Source: Burkholderia cepacia
GTDB taxonomy: Bacteria; Pseudomonadota; Gammaproteobacteria; Burkholderiales; Burkholderiaceae
DNA: 64,000 nucleotides
Direction: 5' to 3'
Assembly: GCF_029962485.1 (NCBI RefSeq)
Contig: NZ_CP073637.1
Location: 2,604,001-2,668,000, forward strand
How positions within the stretch are numbered: the first letter of the stretch is position 1; every line of letters starts with the position of its first letter. The notes beneath the pieces are model-generated. The model did no database searches. It was not told the DNA's origin and saw only the letters and a program-made list of their open reading frames with translations. Below are positions 1-8,815 of the stretch, one piece after another. The translations under genes and the position numbers were made by a program.

Positions 1-1578
1 GATCGCGGTCATCCAGTTGTAGAACGGCGTGCCGACCGTCAGGCCCGCGAACGCGCTGCCGTTGTTGTTGGCGGCCGAGCTGAACGCGTACAGGATTTCC
101 GAGAAGCCGTGCGGCCCCGGGTTCGCGATGCCGGCCTTGCCCGCATCGGCGAGCACGGCGATCGACGTGCCGACCAGCACGAGCAGCGGCGTGAGCAGCA
201 CGACGATCGACACCATCTTCATCTCGTACGCTTCGATCTTCTTGCCGACGTATTCCGGCGTGCGGCCGATCATCAGGCCGGCGACGAACACCGCGAGCAG
301 CGCGAACACGAGCATCCCGTAGAGACCCGAGCCGACCCCGCCGAAGATCACCTCGCCGAGCTGCATCAGCAGCATCGGCACGAGACCGCCGAGCGGCGTC
401 AGCGAATCGTGCATCGTGTCGACCGCGCCGCATGACGCGGCCGTCGTCGCGACCGTGAAGATGCCGGTCTGCGCGATACCGAAGCGCGTTTCCTTGCCTT
501 CCATGTTGCCGCCCGGCTGCAGCGCGCTCGTCGACTGGTCGACGTGCAGCGCGGCGAGCGTCGGGTTGCCGCCCTGCTCGGCGTTCACCTCGATGCCGAC
601 CGCGACCGCGAACGCGACCGTCATCGCCGCGAGCACGGCGATGCCCTGCCGGCGGTCGCCGATCATGCGGCCGAACACGAGACACAGCGCGGCCGGGATG
701 ATCAGGATCGAGAAGATCTGCAGGAAGTTCGCGAACGGCGTCGGGTTCTCGTACGGGTGCGCGGAGTTCGCGTTGAAGAAGCCGCCACCGTTGGTGCCGA
801 GCATCTTGATCGCTTCCTGCGACGCGACCGGGCCCATCGCGAGCGTCTGCTTCGTGAGCGGGGTCGGCACCGTCACCGCGTTGCCCTTGTCGTCCTTCAC
901 CGGGTTGCCCTGCGCGTCGAGCTTCGGCGCCGCATAGGTGCTCGTCTGCAGCACCGGCACGTCCTCGTACGACTTCATGTTCTGGATCACGCCCTGGCTC
1001 ATCAGCAGCGCGGCGATGATCATCGACATCGGCACGAGCACGTACATCGTCACGCGCGTGAGGTCGACCCAGAAGTTGCCGATCGTCTGCGCGGTGTGAC
1101 GCGCGAAGCCGCGGATCAGCGCGATCACGACGACGATGCCGGTCGCGGCCGACAGGAAGTTCTGCACGGTGAAGCCGAGCATCTGCGCCAGGTAGCTGAC
1201 GGTCTGCTCGGGCGTGTAATCCTGCCAGTTCGTGTTGGTGACGAAGCTGACGGCCGTGTTGAATGCGCCGTCGACCGTCATCGCGCCGAATTGCTGCGGG
1301 TTGCCGGGCAGGAAGCCCTGCAGGCGCAGCAGGCCATAAAGGAACAATGCGCCGAGCGCGTTGAACGCGATCGTCGCGATCGCGTACTGCTTCCAGTTCA
1401 TCTCGCTGCCGGCGTCGACGCCGGCGATGCGGTACAGCACGCGTTCGAGCGGCCCGAACACGCGCACGACGCGCGAGCTGCCGTCCATCACGGCCGTCAG
1501 GTAGCGCGCGACCGGCACGGCCGCCGCCAGCAGTACGACGATGAACAACAACGATTGCAACAGGTTGTTCGCGTTCAT
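1..1578 (-). CDS. kdpA: Potassium-transporting ATPase subunit KdpA (C-terminus cut by window edge)
   Basis: KdpA is the K+-selective, channel-like inner-membrane subunit of the high-affinity KdpFABC pump. The 526 visible codons from the ATG at 1578 show the four selectivity-filter loops of the family: [31 protein letters not shown], the stretch around [14 protein letters not shown], and [13 protein letters not shown]. Hydrophobic segments between them fit a polytopic protein. The start overlaps the kdpF stop (ATGA), so the two are probably translationally coupled. The gene runs off the left edge, so its last residues and the expected kdpB and kdpC genes lie outside the window. Identification is secure; only the total length is unknown. 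Confidence 0.96.
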   Translation of the reverse strand, partial: MNANNLLQSLLFIVVLLAAAVPVARYLTAVMDGSSRVVRVFGPLERVLYRIAGVDAGSEMNWKQYAIATIAFNALGALFLYGLLRLQGFLPGNPQQFGAMTVDGAFNTAVSFVTNTNWQDYTPEQTVSYLAQMLGFTVQNFLSAATGIVVVIALIRGFARHTAQTIGNFWVDLTRVTMYVLVPMSMIIAALLMSQGVIQNMKSYEDVPVLQTSTYAAPKLDAQGNPVKDDKGNAVTVPTPLTKQTLAMGPVASQEAIKMLGTNGGGFFNANSAHPYENPTPFANFLQIFSILIIPAALCLVFGRMIGDRRQGIAVLAAMTVAFAVAVGIEVNAEQGGNPTLAALHVDQSTSALQPGGNMEGKETRFGIAQTGIFTVATTAASCGAVDTMHDSLTPLGGLVPMLLMQLGEVIFGGVGSGLYGMLVFALLAVFVAGLMIGRTPEYVGKKIEAYEMKMVSIVVLLTPLLVLVGTSIAVLADAGKAGIANPGPHGFSEILYAFSSAANNNGSAFAGLTVGTPFYNWMTAI

Positions 1579-1667
1579 TCGATGTCCTCCGCGCGCAGCA
1601 GCGCAAAGACGAGATACGCGAACAGCAGGGCCGTCGAGGCGCCCGCCAGCCAAAGCATCCAGGTCAT
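1575..1667 (-). CDS. kdpF: KdpF small subunit of the Kdp K+ pump
   Basis: This 30-residue peptide begins [20 protein letters not shown] and consists of one transmembrane helix followed by a short charged tail (RAEDIE). KdpF is known to be a roughly 30-residue single-span subunit that stabilises the KdpABC complex. Its position directly before kdpA, with stop TGA at 1575-1577 overlapping the kdpA ATG at 1576-1578, matches the usual kdpFABC order. Its own ATG at 1665-1667 in turn overlaps the stop of another tiny ORF upstream. The peptide is too short for most gene finders. Size, hydrophobicity and position carry the call. Confidence 0.88.
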   Translation of the reverse strand: MTWMLWLAGASTALLFAYLVFALLRAEDIE

Positions 1668-1771
1668 GCTCGCCCCCCGCGACCGTATTGCACGAGCTTC
1701 TCGCAACCGGCGATCAAACCGAGGATCAGCGCGGTGAAAAGCACCAGGGCGCCGATAAATACCCCATCCAT
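1664..1771 (-). CDS. 35-residue single-span membrane peptide preceding kdpF
   Basis: The ORF starts [20 protein letters not shown], continues with AGCEKL and ends in a basic Gly/Arg tail. It forms one helix followed by a cysteine and charged residues. Its TGA (1664-1666) overlaps the kdpF ATG, so three successive small or large kdp genes are linked by ATGA overlaps. I believe short ORFs of this kind precede kdpF in other proteobacteria, but I recognise no named family. A role as leader peptide, translational coupler or an extra Kdp subunit is inference. Overlap architecture and hydrophobic composition are the only support for it being real. Confidence 0.6.
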   Translation of the reverse strand: MDGVFIGALVLFTALILGLIAGCEKLVQYGRGGRA

Positions 1772-1855
1772 TTTTGTGTTCTCCGTCATCGAAGTGAGAC
1801 GACTAGAACCTTATGGGAATGCACGTAAAGGACGGGTCAAAGGTATCGGGGTGGG

Positions 1856-1873
1856 TATAAAAACCGTGTAAAC
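1856..1873 (-). promoter_or_regulatory. KdpE-like operator upstream of the kdp genes
   Basis: Read on the minus strand, the site is GTTTACACGGTTTTTATA, 85 nt upstream of the first kdp-operon ORF. The KdpE response regulator is known to bind a T-rich element combining TTTATA and TTTACA blocks; here both blocks are present but in the opposite order to E. coli. A possible promoter (TTGACC near 1835-1840, CATAAG near 1810-1815, spacing rather long at 19) lies between this site and the ORF. Function is inferred from sequence resemblance and position. Confidence 0.4.
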
Positions 1874-1934
1874 GCGCGAAGAGGACAAACCGGGAGGCGG
1901 GACGGACGGCGCCGCTGCGCCGCCCGCAAGGGCG

Positions 1935-1957
1935 CGTGCCGGCATGGCGCCGGCACG
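1935..1957 (-). terminator. GC-rich hairpin after the quinone oxidoreductase gene
   Basis: CGTGCCGGC and GCCGGCACG form a perfect 9-bp stem with a 5-nt loop, ten bases beyond the qor stop on the minus strand. No U-tract follows, so it may be a weak or factor-dependent terminator separating qor from kdp, or only a stable hairpin. Confidence 0.3.
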
Positions 1958-1967
1958 GGGAGGCAGG

Positions 1968-2942
1968 TCAGGGAACGAGGATCGTCGAGCCGGTGGTCTT
2001 GCGCGCTTCGAGATCCGCATGCGCGCGGCCGACTTCCGCGAGCGGATAGCGCTGGTTGATGCTGGTCTTCACCTTGCCCGACAGGATCACGTCGAACAGC
2101 TCGGCGGCCGCGGCTTCGAGATCGGCGCGCTTCGCGATGTACGAGAACAGCGTCGGCCGCGTGAAGAACAGCGAACCGCGCGACGAGAACTCCTTCGAGT
2201 CGATCGCCGGCAACGGGCCCGACGCGTTGCCGAAGCTGACGAAGTAGCCGAGCGGCGCGAGGCAGTCGAGCGAGCCGATGTAGGTGTCCTTGCCGATCGA
2301 ATCGTAGACGACCGGCACGCCCGCACCGTTCGTGATCTCCTTCACGCGCTGCGTGAAGTTCTCGCGCGTGTAGACGATCGGGTGATCGCAGCCGTGCGCC
2401 TTCGCGAGTTCGGCCTTTTCGTCGGAGCCGACCGTCCCGATCACCGTCGCGCCGAGCGCCTTTGCCCACTGGCACACGAGCAGGCCGACGCCGCCGGCCG
2501 CCGCGTGAATCAGGATCGTGTCGCCGGCCTTCACCGGGTAGGTGCGGCGCAGCAGGTAGTGCGCGGTCAGGCCCTGCAGCATCACCGATGCCGCATCGTC
2601 GTAGCTGATGCCGTCGGGCAGCTTCACGAGCCGCTCGGCCGGCATCACGCGCTCCTGCGCATACGCGCCCGGCGGCTGCCCGACATACGCCACGCGGTCG
2701 CCGACCTTGAACGCGGTCACGCCGTCGCCGACGGCCGTCACCTCGCCCGCCGCCTCCATCCCGAGACCGCCGGGCAGCGGTTGCGGATAAAGGCCGGTAC
2801 GGAAATACACGTCGATGTAGTTGAGCCCGACCGCGTGCTGCCGGATGCGGACTTCACCCGCCTTCGGCTCGCCGACCTCGACATCGACCCACTTCATCAC
2901 GTCCGGGCCGCCCGGCTGGTCGTATCGGATTGCTTTCGGCAT
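1968..2942 (-). CDS. qor: NADPH:quinone oxidoreductase, zeta-crystallin/QOR family
   Basis: This 324-residue cytosolic medium-chain reductase transfers hydride from NADPH to quinones. The N-terminal GroES-like fold (about residues 1-125) carries the pattern GLNYIDVYFRTGLYP. The Rossmann domain follows, with the dinucleotide motif AAAGGVGLL at about 147-155. No zinc-binding cysteine cluster is present, which fits the QOR branch and not zinc alcohol dehydrogenases. The ATG at 2942 follows a plausible purine-rich site (GAGGAGCGAAACG). It stands alone, upstream of kdp on the same strand but separated by a hairpin. The exact quinone or enone substrate cannot be read from sequence. Confidence 0.9.
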   Translation of the reverse strand: MPKAIRYDQPGGPDVMKWVDVEVGEPKAGEVRIRQHAVGLNYIDVYFRTGLYPQPLPGGLGMEAAGEVTAVGDGVTAFKVGDRVAYVGQPPGAYAQERVMPAERLVKLPDGISYDDAASVMLQGLTAHYLLRRTYPVKAGDTILIHAAAGGVGLLVCQWAKALGATVIGTVGSDEKAELAKAHGCDHPIVYTRENFTQRVKEITNGAGVPVVYDSIGKDTYIGSLDCLAPLGYFVSFGNASGPLPAIDSKEFSSRGSLFFTRPTLFSYIAKRADLEAAAAELFDVILSGKVKTSINQRYPLAEVGRAHADLEARKTTGSTILVP

Positions 2943-3119
2943 CGTTTCGCTCCTCGTCTGTCAATCGGTCAGGAAAAATTCCGGGTCGCCGATGCGCAGG
3001 CCGGCCGATTCATGCGGGAACCGGGCGGCGGGCGCGTATCGCGACGCACGATTCTCGCGCGTCGCCGCCGTCCGTGCATGGCCCTGCCGCAAGCAGGGGC
3101 AATCGGGCGCGGCGCGTGC

Positions 3120-3512
3120 CTAGCAAACGTCCTGCATGTTGCGCGCCAGATCGTCGAGCAGCATCCGCGCGGTGGCGACGTTGGTCGCAACCGGCACGTC
3201 GTGCACGTCGCAGGCACGCACGAGCGCGGTGATATCGGGGTCGTGCGGCTGCGCGGTCATCGGATCGCGCAGGAACACGACGATGTCGACACGGCCTTCG
3301 GCCAGTTCCGCGCCGATCTGCAGGTCGCCGCCGAGCGGCCCCGACAGCTTGCGTTCGACCTCCAGCCCGTGCGCGGCTGCAATACGGCCGCCCGTCGTGC
3401 CCGTCCCGACCAGCCGGCATTGCGCGAGCGTCGCGCGGTATTCGCCCGCGAGCGCGACGATCTCGGCCTTCTTCGCGTCGTGCGCAATCAATGCGATGCG
3501 GGGTTTGCTCAT
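3120..3512 (-). CDS. mgsA: Methylglyoxal synthase
   Basis: MgsA converts dihydroxyacetone phosphate to methylglyoxal plus phosphate, a bypass of lower glycolysis. The 130-residue product has the usual MGS-like fold signature: start [15 protein letters not shown], the phosphate-binding GTGTTGG near residue 40, the conserved [11 protein letters not shown] with the catalytic-region Asp, and FLRDP. A longer reading frame runs upstream, but only the ATG at 3512 gives the family N-terminus and it follows an AACTGGAGAT ribosome-binding site. It sits 55 bp downstream of the SDR gene on the same strand and may be cotranscribed with it. Confidence 0.95.
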   Translation of the reverse strand: MSKPRIALIAHDAKKAEIVALAGEYRATLAQCRLVGTGTTGGRIAAAHGLEVERKLSGPLGGDLQIGAELAEGRVDIVVFLRDPMTAQPHDPDITALVRACDVHDVPVATNVATARMLLDDLARNMQDVC

Positions 3513-3567
3513 CTCCAGTTCCTTCGTCGTTCGGTTGTTGTCGTGATCGTGAATCGAAAGGCGCGGG

Positions 3568-4347
3568 TCAGAACGTACCGGGATACGCGCCGCCGTCGAG
3601 CAGCCAGTTCTGCCCGGTGATGTAGCCGGCATGCGCGCTGCACAGGAACGCGCAGGCTGCGCCGAATTCGGCGCGCGTGCCGAGGCGACCGGCCGGGATG
3701 TCGTTTGCGCGCCGCACGCGCATTTCGTCGACCGTCACGCCCTGCGCCTTCGCCGATGCGGCGAGCGTCGTCGCGATCCGGTCGGTGTCGAACAGCCCCG
3801 GCAGCAGGTTGTTGATCGTCACGCCCTGGCCGGCGACCTTGCGCGACAGCCCCGCGACGAAGCCGGTCAGCCCCGAGCGCGCGCCGTTCGACAGCGCGAG
3901 CACGTCGATCGGCGCCTTCACGGCCGAGCTGGTGATGTTGACGATCCGGCCGAAGCGGCGCGCGATCATCCCGTCGATGGTCGCGCGGATCAGCTCGATC
4001 GGCGTCAGCATGTTCGACTCGAGCGCGCGGATCCAGTCGTCGTGCGAGAAGTCGCGGAAGTCACCGGGCGGCGGGCCGCCGGCATTCGTCACGAGAATGT
4101 CCGGCTGCGGGCACGCGGCAAGCGCGGCCGCGCGCCCGTCCGGCGTCGTGATGTCGCAGGCAACCGCGGTGACCGACACGTTCGCGCCGGCGCGGATCTC
4201 CTCCGCGGTTTCCTCGAGCGTGTCGCGCGTGCGCGCGACGATCACGAGGTTAACGCCCTCGGCGGCCAGCGCTTCCGCGCAGCCGCGCCCGAGACCCTTG
4301 CTTGCTGCGCATACGAGCGCGGTCTTTCCTTCGATACCGAGATCCAT
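3568..4347 (-). CDS. Atypical SDR-family oxidoreductase
   Basis: The 259-residue protein follows the Rossmann plan of short-chain dehydrogenases: the cofactor turn reads [10 protein letters not shown] near residues 13-22, then [10 protein letters not shown], the Ser-containing NITSSAVK, and a C-terminal GQNWLLDGG typical of 3-oxoacyl-ACP-reductase-like members. Where the catalytic Tyr-x3-Lys is expected the protein reads LSNGARSG, so Tyr appears replaced by Ser and Lys by Arg. It may therefore have altered or no oxidoreductase activity. ATG at 4347 gives the expected N-terminus [12 protein letters not shown]. The gene is divergent from upp. Substrate unknown. Confidence 0.85.
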   Translation of the reverse strand: MDLGIEGKTALVCAASKGLGRGCAEALAAEGVNLVIVARTRDTLEETAEEIRAGANVSVTAVACDITTPDGRAAALAACPQPDILVTNAGGPPPGDFRDFSHDDWIRALESNMLTPIELIRATIDGMIARRFGRIVNITSSAVKAPIDVLALSNGARSGLTGFVAGLSRKVAGQGVTINNLLPGLFDTDRIATTLAASAKAQGVTVDEMRVRRANDIPAGRLGTRAEFGAACAFLCSAHAGYITGQNWLLDGGAYPGTF

Positions 4348-4554
4348 CGTCGACTCCCTGGTGGCGACGCGCGCCGGGACGGCCCCGCCGCGCCGGTGGG
4401 CGGGCGAACGGGCGTGCGCGGCGCGCGGATTGTCGTGAGACGTCGATAATATCCGGATCATGCGGCGCGCCTTGGTAAAATTGCGGCCATAAGCGGCAGC
4501 CGGCTTGCGCCCGCCGCCGCCCCGATCACCTTTTGCCGCCAAGGCGCCCCCGTC

Positions 4555-5205
4555 ATGAAACAGGACAGCCGTTTCCCGAATCTCTTCATCACCGATCACC
4601 CGCTGATCCAGCACAAGCTCACGCATATGCGCGACAAGGACACGTCCACGCGTACGTTCCGCGAGCTGCTGCGCGAGATCACGCTGCTGATGGGCTACGA
4701 GATCACCCGCAACCTGCCGATCACGACCAAGCGGGTCGAAACCCCGCTGGTGGCCGTCGACGCGCCCGTGATCGCAGGCAAGAAGCTCGCGATCGTGCCC
4801 GTGCTGCGCGCGGGCATCGGGATGTCGGACGGCCTGCTCGACCTGGTGCCGTCCGCGCGGGTCGGCCACATCGGCGTGTACCGCGCCGAGGACCACCGCC
4901 CGGTCGAGTACCTGGTGCGCCTGCCGGACCTGGAAGACCGCATCTTCATCCTGTGCGACCCGATGGTCGCGACCGGCTATTCGGCCGTGCATGCGGTCGA
5001 CGTGCTCAAGCGCCGCAACGTGCCGGCCGCGAACATCATGTTCGTCGCGCTGGTTGCCGCGCCGGAAGGCGTCCAGGTGTTCCAGGACGCGCACCCCGAC
5101 GTGAAGCTGTTCGTCGCGTCGCTCGATTCGCACCTGAACGAACACGCGTACATCGTGCCGGGCCTCGGCGACGCGGGCGACCGCCTGTTCGGCACCAAGA
5201 ACTGA
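4555..5205 (+). CDS. upp: Uracil phosphoribosyltransferase
   Basis: Upp salvages uracil by joining it to PRPP to make UMP in the cytosol. The 216-residue length fits the family. The PRPP-binding loop reads [13 protein letters not shown] (about residues 132-144), the flexible hood region [13 protein letters not shown] is intact, and the C-terminus closes with [14 protein letters not shown], the uracil-binding signature. The ATG follows a short CAAGGCGCC stretch. It is transcribed divergently from the SDR gene, with 207 bp between. No uracil permease gene adjoins it here. Confidence 0.97.
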
Positions 5206-5422
5206 GTGCCTGCACGGCCGCGCGGCGCGCGGCCCGGTCCGCTACGGCCTGCCCGGCCGTTCGGCCATGCGCGGCGGCCCCGATCCGGCGGTCGCCGCGT
5301 GATAAAATCACGGTCCACTCGATACGCGCGGCCCCGCGGCTTCATGCCCGCCGACACGGCCGCCGACTCAACGACACATTGAAACAATCGCCCGCGCTGC
5401 GCGCCCGGGCACGGAGAAAGGT

Positions 5423-6151
5423 ATGGCTGGTCATTCGAAATGGGCCAACATCAAGCATAAGAAGGCAGCGGCCGACGCGAAGCGCGGCAAGATCTGGACC
5501 CGTCTGATCAAGGAAATCCAGGTCGCGGCGCGCCTCGGCGGCGGCGATGTCAACTCGAACCCGCGCCTGCGTCTCGCGGTCGACAAGGCGGCCGACGCGA
5601 ACATGCCGAAGGACAACGTCAAGCGCGCGATCGATCGCGGCGTCGGCGGCGCGGACGGCGCGAACTACGAAGAAATCCGTTACGAAGGCTACGGCATCAG
5701 CGGCGCGGCGATCATCGTCGACACGCTGACCGACAACCGCACGCGTACGGTCGCGGAAGTTCGCCACGCATTCTCGAAGTTCGGCGGCAACATGGGCACC
5801 GACGGCTCGGTCGCGTTCATGTTCGATCACGTCGGCCAGTTCCTGTTCGCGCCCGGCACGTCGGAAGACGCGCTGATGGAAGCCGCGCTCGAAGCCGGCG
5901 CGAACGACGTGAACACGAACGACGACGGCTCGATCGAAGTGCTGTGCGACTGGCAGGCATTCTCGGCGGTGAAGGACGCGCTCGAAGCCGCCGGCTTCAA
6001 GGCCGAACTCGCCGAAGTGACGATGAAGCCGCAGAACGAAGTCGAGTTCACCGGTGACGACGCGGCGAAGATGCAGAAGCTCCTGGACGCGCTCGAGAAC
6101 CTCGACGACGTGCAGGACGTGTATACGAACGCCGTCATCATCGAGGAATGA
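5423..6151 (+). CDS. yebC: YebC/PmpR family protein (TACO1 type)
   Basis: The 242-residue protein starts with the family hallmark [19 protein letters not shown] and contains [17 protein letters not shown] and a C-terminal acidic [17 protein letters not shown] region. It is annotated in many genomes as a transcriptional regulator; recent work on YebC proteins supports a role in relieving ribosome stalling at proline-rich stretches, so both roles should be kept in mind. An AGAAAGG-type ribosome-binding site precedes the ATG. It lies 104 bp upstream of purD on the same strand and may share a transcript. Confidence 0.96.
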   Translation: MAGHSKWANIKHKKAAADAKRGKIWTRLIKEIQVAARLGGGDVNSNPRLRLAVDKAADANMPKDNVKRAIDRGVGGADGANYEEIRYEGYGISGAAIIVDTLTDNRTRTVAEVRHAFSKFGGNMGTDGSVAFMFDHVGQFLFAPGTSEDALMEAALEAGANDVNTNDDGSIEVLCDWQAFSAVKDALEAAGFKAELAEVTMKPQNEVEFTGDDAAKMQKLLDALENLDDVQDVYTNAVIIEE

Positions 6152-6255
6152 GATGCCGGCCGCCGTGCGCCTGTCGCGGCGGCGGCCCGACCGATACCGC
6201 GGCCGGCGCGCCTGAGCGTGCCGGCCGCCCTGTTTTCTAGTCTGCGGGGAATCCC

Positions 6256-7536
6256 ATGAAACTACTCGTCGTCGGTTCCGGCGGCCGCGAACATGCGCTG
6301 GCGTGGAAGCTCGCGCAGTCGCCGCGCGTCCAGATGGTCTACGTCGCGCCCGGCAATGGCGGCACGGCGCAGGACGAGCGTCTGAAGAACGTCGATATCA
6401 CGGCGCTCGACGAACTCGCCGATTTCGCGGAAAGCGAAGGCGTCGCGTTCACGCTCGTCGGGCCGGAAGCACCGCTCGCGGCCGGCATCGTCAACCTGTT
6501 CCGCGCACGCGGCCTGAAGGTCTTCGGCCCGACCCGCGAAGCCGCGCAGCTCGAAAGCTCGAAGGATTTCGCGAAGGCGTTCATGAAGCGCCACGGCATT
6601 CCGACGGCCGAGTACGAAACGTTCTCCGACGTAGCCGCCGCCCACGCGTACATCGACGCGAAGGGTGCGCCGATCGTCGTGAAGGCCGACGGCCTCGCGG
6701 CCGGCAAGGGCGTCGTCGTCGCGATGACGCTCGAAGAGGCGCATGCAGCGGTCGACATGATGCTGTCGGGCAACAAGCTGGGTGACGCCGGCGCGCGCGT
6801 CGTGATCGAGGAATTCCTCGACGGCGAGGAAGCGAGCTTCATCGTGATGGTCGACGGCAAGCACGCGCTGGCACTGGCTTCGAGCCAGGACCACAAGCGC
6901 CTGCTCGACGAAGACCGCGGCCCGAACACCGGCGGCATGGGCGCGTATTCGCCCGCGCCGATCGTCACGCCGCAGATGCACGCACGCGTGATGCGCGAGA
7001 TCATCATGCCGACCGTGCGTGGCATGGAAAAGGACGGCATCCGCTTCACGGGCTTCCTGTACGCGGGCCTGATGATCGACAAGGAAGGCAATCCGCGCAC
7101 GCTCGAGTTCAACTGCCGGATGGGCGACCCCGAAACGCAGCCGATCATGGCGCGCCTGAAGAGCGATTTCTCGAAGATCGTCGAGCAGGCGATCGCGGGC
7201 ACGCTCGACACGGTCGAGCTCGACTGGGACCGCCGCACCGCACTCGGCGTCGTGCTGGCCGCGCACGGCTATCCGGACGCGCCGCGCAAGGGCGACCGCA
7301 TCAACGGGATCCCGGCCGAGACCGAACAGGCCATGACGTTCCATGCGGGCACGACGCTCGGCGACGGCGACAAGCTGACGACGTCCGGCGGCCGCGTGCT
7401 GTGCGTGGTCGGCCTGGCCGATTCGGTGCGCGAAGCGCAGCAGCATGCATACGACACGATCAACCAGATCAATTTCGAAGGCATGCAGTACCGCCGCGAC
7501 ATCGGCTTCCGCGCGCTCAACCGCAAGAGCGTGTGA
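6256..7536 (+). CDS. purD: Phosphoribosylamine-glycine ligase (GAR synthetase)
   Basis: PurD performs the second step of de novo purine synthesis, ATP-dependent joining of phosphoribosylamine and glycine. The 426-residue protein shows the N-domain start MKLLVVGSGGREHALAWKL, the ATP-grasp region with SSQDHKRLLDEDRGPNTGGM, and the metal-binding LEFNCRMGDPETQ. Length matches the family. A GGGGAATCCC region precedes the ATG. It heads the long plus-strand run toward hemF and nadD, but a large palindromic repeat in the 317-bp gap after its stop may end or attenuate the transcript. Confidence 0.98.
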   Translation: MKLLVVGSGGREHALAWKLAQSPRVQMVYVAPGNGGTAQDERLKNVDITALDELADFAESEGVAFTLVGPEAPLAAGIVNLFRARGLKVFGPTREAAQLESSKDFAKAFMKRHGIPTAEYETFSDVAAAHAYIDAKGAPIVVKADGLAAGKGVVVAMTLEEAHAAVDMMLSGNKLGDAGARVVIEEFLDGEEASFIVMVDGKHALALASSQDHKRLLDEDRGPNTGGMGAYSPAPIVTPQMHARVMREIIMPTVRGMEKDGIRFTGFLYAGLMIDKEGNPRTLEFNCRMGDPETQPIMARLKSDFSKIVEQAIAGTLDTVELDWDRRTALGVVLAAHGYPDAPRKGDRINGIPAETEQAMTFHAGTTLGDGDKLTTSGGRVLCVVGLADSVREAQQHAYDTINQINFEGMQYRRDIGFRALNRKSV

Positions 7537-7572
7537 CGATCGCTTCGGGCGCGCCGCAAGGCCGCGCGCCGC

Positions 7573-7777
7573 GAGGGGCCTGTTTCCGCCAATAACGGGC
7601 CCTTCCGGCGGCCAGCCCCAGGATGGAATTTTTGTTAGTTTCGGGAACGTGCGTTGCCGGCCGCATTGCGGCGTTGCTCGTCGCTTGTTTGGCTCGGCCA
7701 AACGGCGCTCCTCGCGCCTTGCACCACGACCGGCAACGCACGTTCGCAAGCCCGTTATCAGCGGGAACAGGCCCCTC
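7573..7777. repeat. 205-bp imperfect palindromic repeat between purD and hemF
   Basis: The outer arms (7573-7600 and 7750-7777) are near-perfect inverse complements: left AGGGGCCTGTTTCCGCC, right GCGGGAACAGGCCCCT. Further inward GAACGTGCGTTGCCGG pairs with CCGGCAACGCACGTTC, and GCCAAAC pairs with GTTTGGC around a 3-nt centre. The left arm carries about 38 extra bases (around 7601-7640) not matched on the right. No open frame with coding character fits it. Structure and size resemble a non-autonomous MITE-like element or an extended REP unit; no clear target-site duplication was found. It fills the only large gap in this operon region. Confidence 0.75.
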
Positions 7778-7853
7778 TGCCGGGGTTCGATAGAATGCCC
7801 GGCAGATGCCTTTTTTACGGCCCCCGCTTCGGGCGAGGGCACCCAGTCCAGAC

Positions 7854-8777
7854 ATGACCGATTCGACCTACGACGTAGCGCGCGTGCGCACGTACCTCCA
7901 GGGCCTGCAGACACGCATCGCCGATGCGCTCGGCGCGCTCGACGGCACGCCGCTCGCGACCGACACGTGGCAGCGCGGGCCGGCCGAACGCCTGCGCGGC
8001 GGCGGCTGCACGCGGATCCTCGAAGGCGGCCGCGTGTTCGAACGCGCGGGGATCGGCTTTTCCGACGTCGCGGGCGATGCGCTGCCGCCGTCGGCGAGCG
8101 CGGCGCGCCCGCAGCTCGCGGGCCGCGGCTTCGAGGCGCTCGGCGTGTCGCTCGTGCTGCACCCGCGCAATCCGTACTGCCCGACCGTCCACATGAACGT
8201 GCGGATGCTGATCGCGACGAAACCGGGCGAGGAGCCCGTGTTCTGGTTCGGCGGCGGCATGGATCTGACACCCGTTTACGGTTTCGAGGACGACGCGCGG
8301 CATTTCCACCAGACCTGCAAGGATGCGCTCGACCCGTTCGGCGCCGAGCTCTACCCGCGCTTCAAGAAATGGTGCGACGAGTATTTCTTCCTGAAGCACC
8401 GCAACGAAATGCGCGGCATCGGCGGGATCTTCTTCGACGATTTCTCGGAGCCCGGTTTCGAACGCTCGTTTGACATGATGCAAAGCGTCGGCGACGCGTT
8501 CCTGCAGGCCTACCTGCCGATCGTCGAGCGCCGCGCCGAGCTGCCGTACGGCGAGCGCGAGCGCGACTTCCAGGCGTATCGCCGCGGCCGTTACGTCGAA
8601 TTCAACCTCGTGTTCGACCGCGGCACGCTGTTCGGCCTGCAAAGCGGCGGCCGGACCGAGTCGATCCTGATGTCGATGCCGCCGGCCGCGAACTGGCGCT
8701 ATAACTGGCAGCCCGAGCCGGGCACGCCTGAAGCGCGCCTGTACACCGACTTCATCGTGCCGCGCGACTGGGTCTGA
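7854..8777 (+). CDS. hemF: Oxygen-dependent coproporphyrinogen III oxidase
   Basis: HemF uses O2 to decarboxylate two propionates of coproporphyrinogen III to give protoporphyrinogen IX in haem synthesis. The 307-residue product carries the family blocks [37 protein letters not shown] and [18 protein letters not shown]. An in-frame ATG exists 48 bp upstream at 7806, but the residues it would add are not family-like. ATG 7854 gives the normal N-terminus. The gene is followed after about 40-80 bp by nadD on the same strand. Confidence 0.97.
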   Translation: MTDSTYDVARVRTYLQGLQTRIADALGALDGTPLATDTWQRGPAERLRGGGCTRILEGGRVFERAGIGFSDVAGDALPPSASAARPQLAGRGFEALGVSLVLHPRNPYCPTVHMNVRMLIATKPGEEPVFWFGGGMDLTPVYGFEDDARHFHQTCKDALDPFGAELYPRFKKWCDEYFFLKHRNEMRGIGGIFFDDFSEPGFERSFDMMQSVGDAFLQAYLPIVERRAELPYGERERDFQAYRRGRYVEFNLVFDRGTLFGLQSGGRTESILMSMPPAANWRYNWQPEPGTPEARLYTDFIVPRDWV

Positions 8778-8815
8778 GCCCGCGCGCCCCGCTGCCCCAA
8801 GGAAAGGACGCGTTT

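Noticed and set aside
544..1737. Long plus-strand ORF of 397 codons opposite kdpA
   Set aside because: Arg/His/Asp-rich translation typical of the antisense of a GC-rich gene; kdpA on the other strand has all the family motifs.
7806..7853. Upstream ATG for hemF giving 16 more residues
   Set aside because: The added residues (Pro/Arg/Leu) do not resemble the HemF N-terminus, and the ATG at 7854 does.
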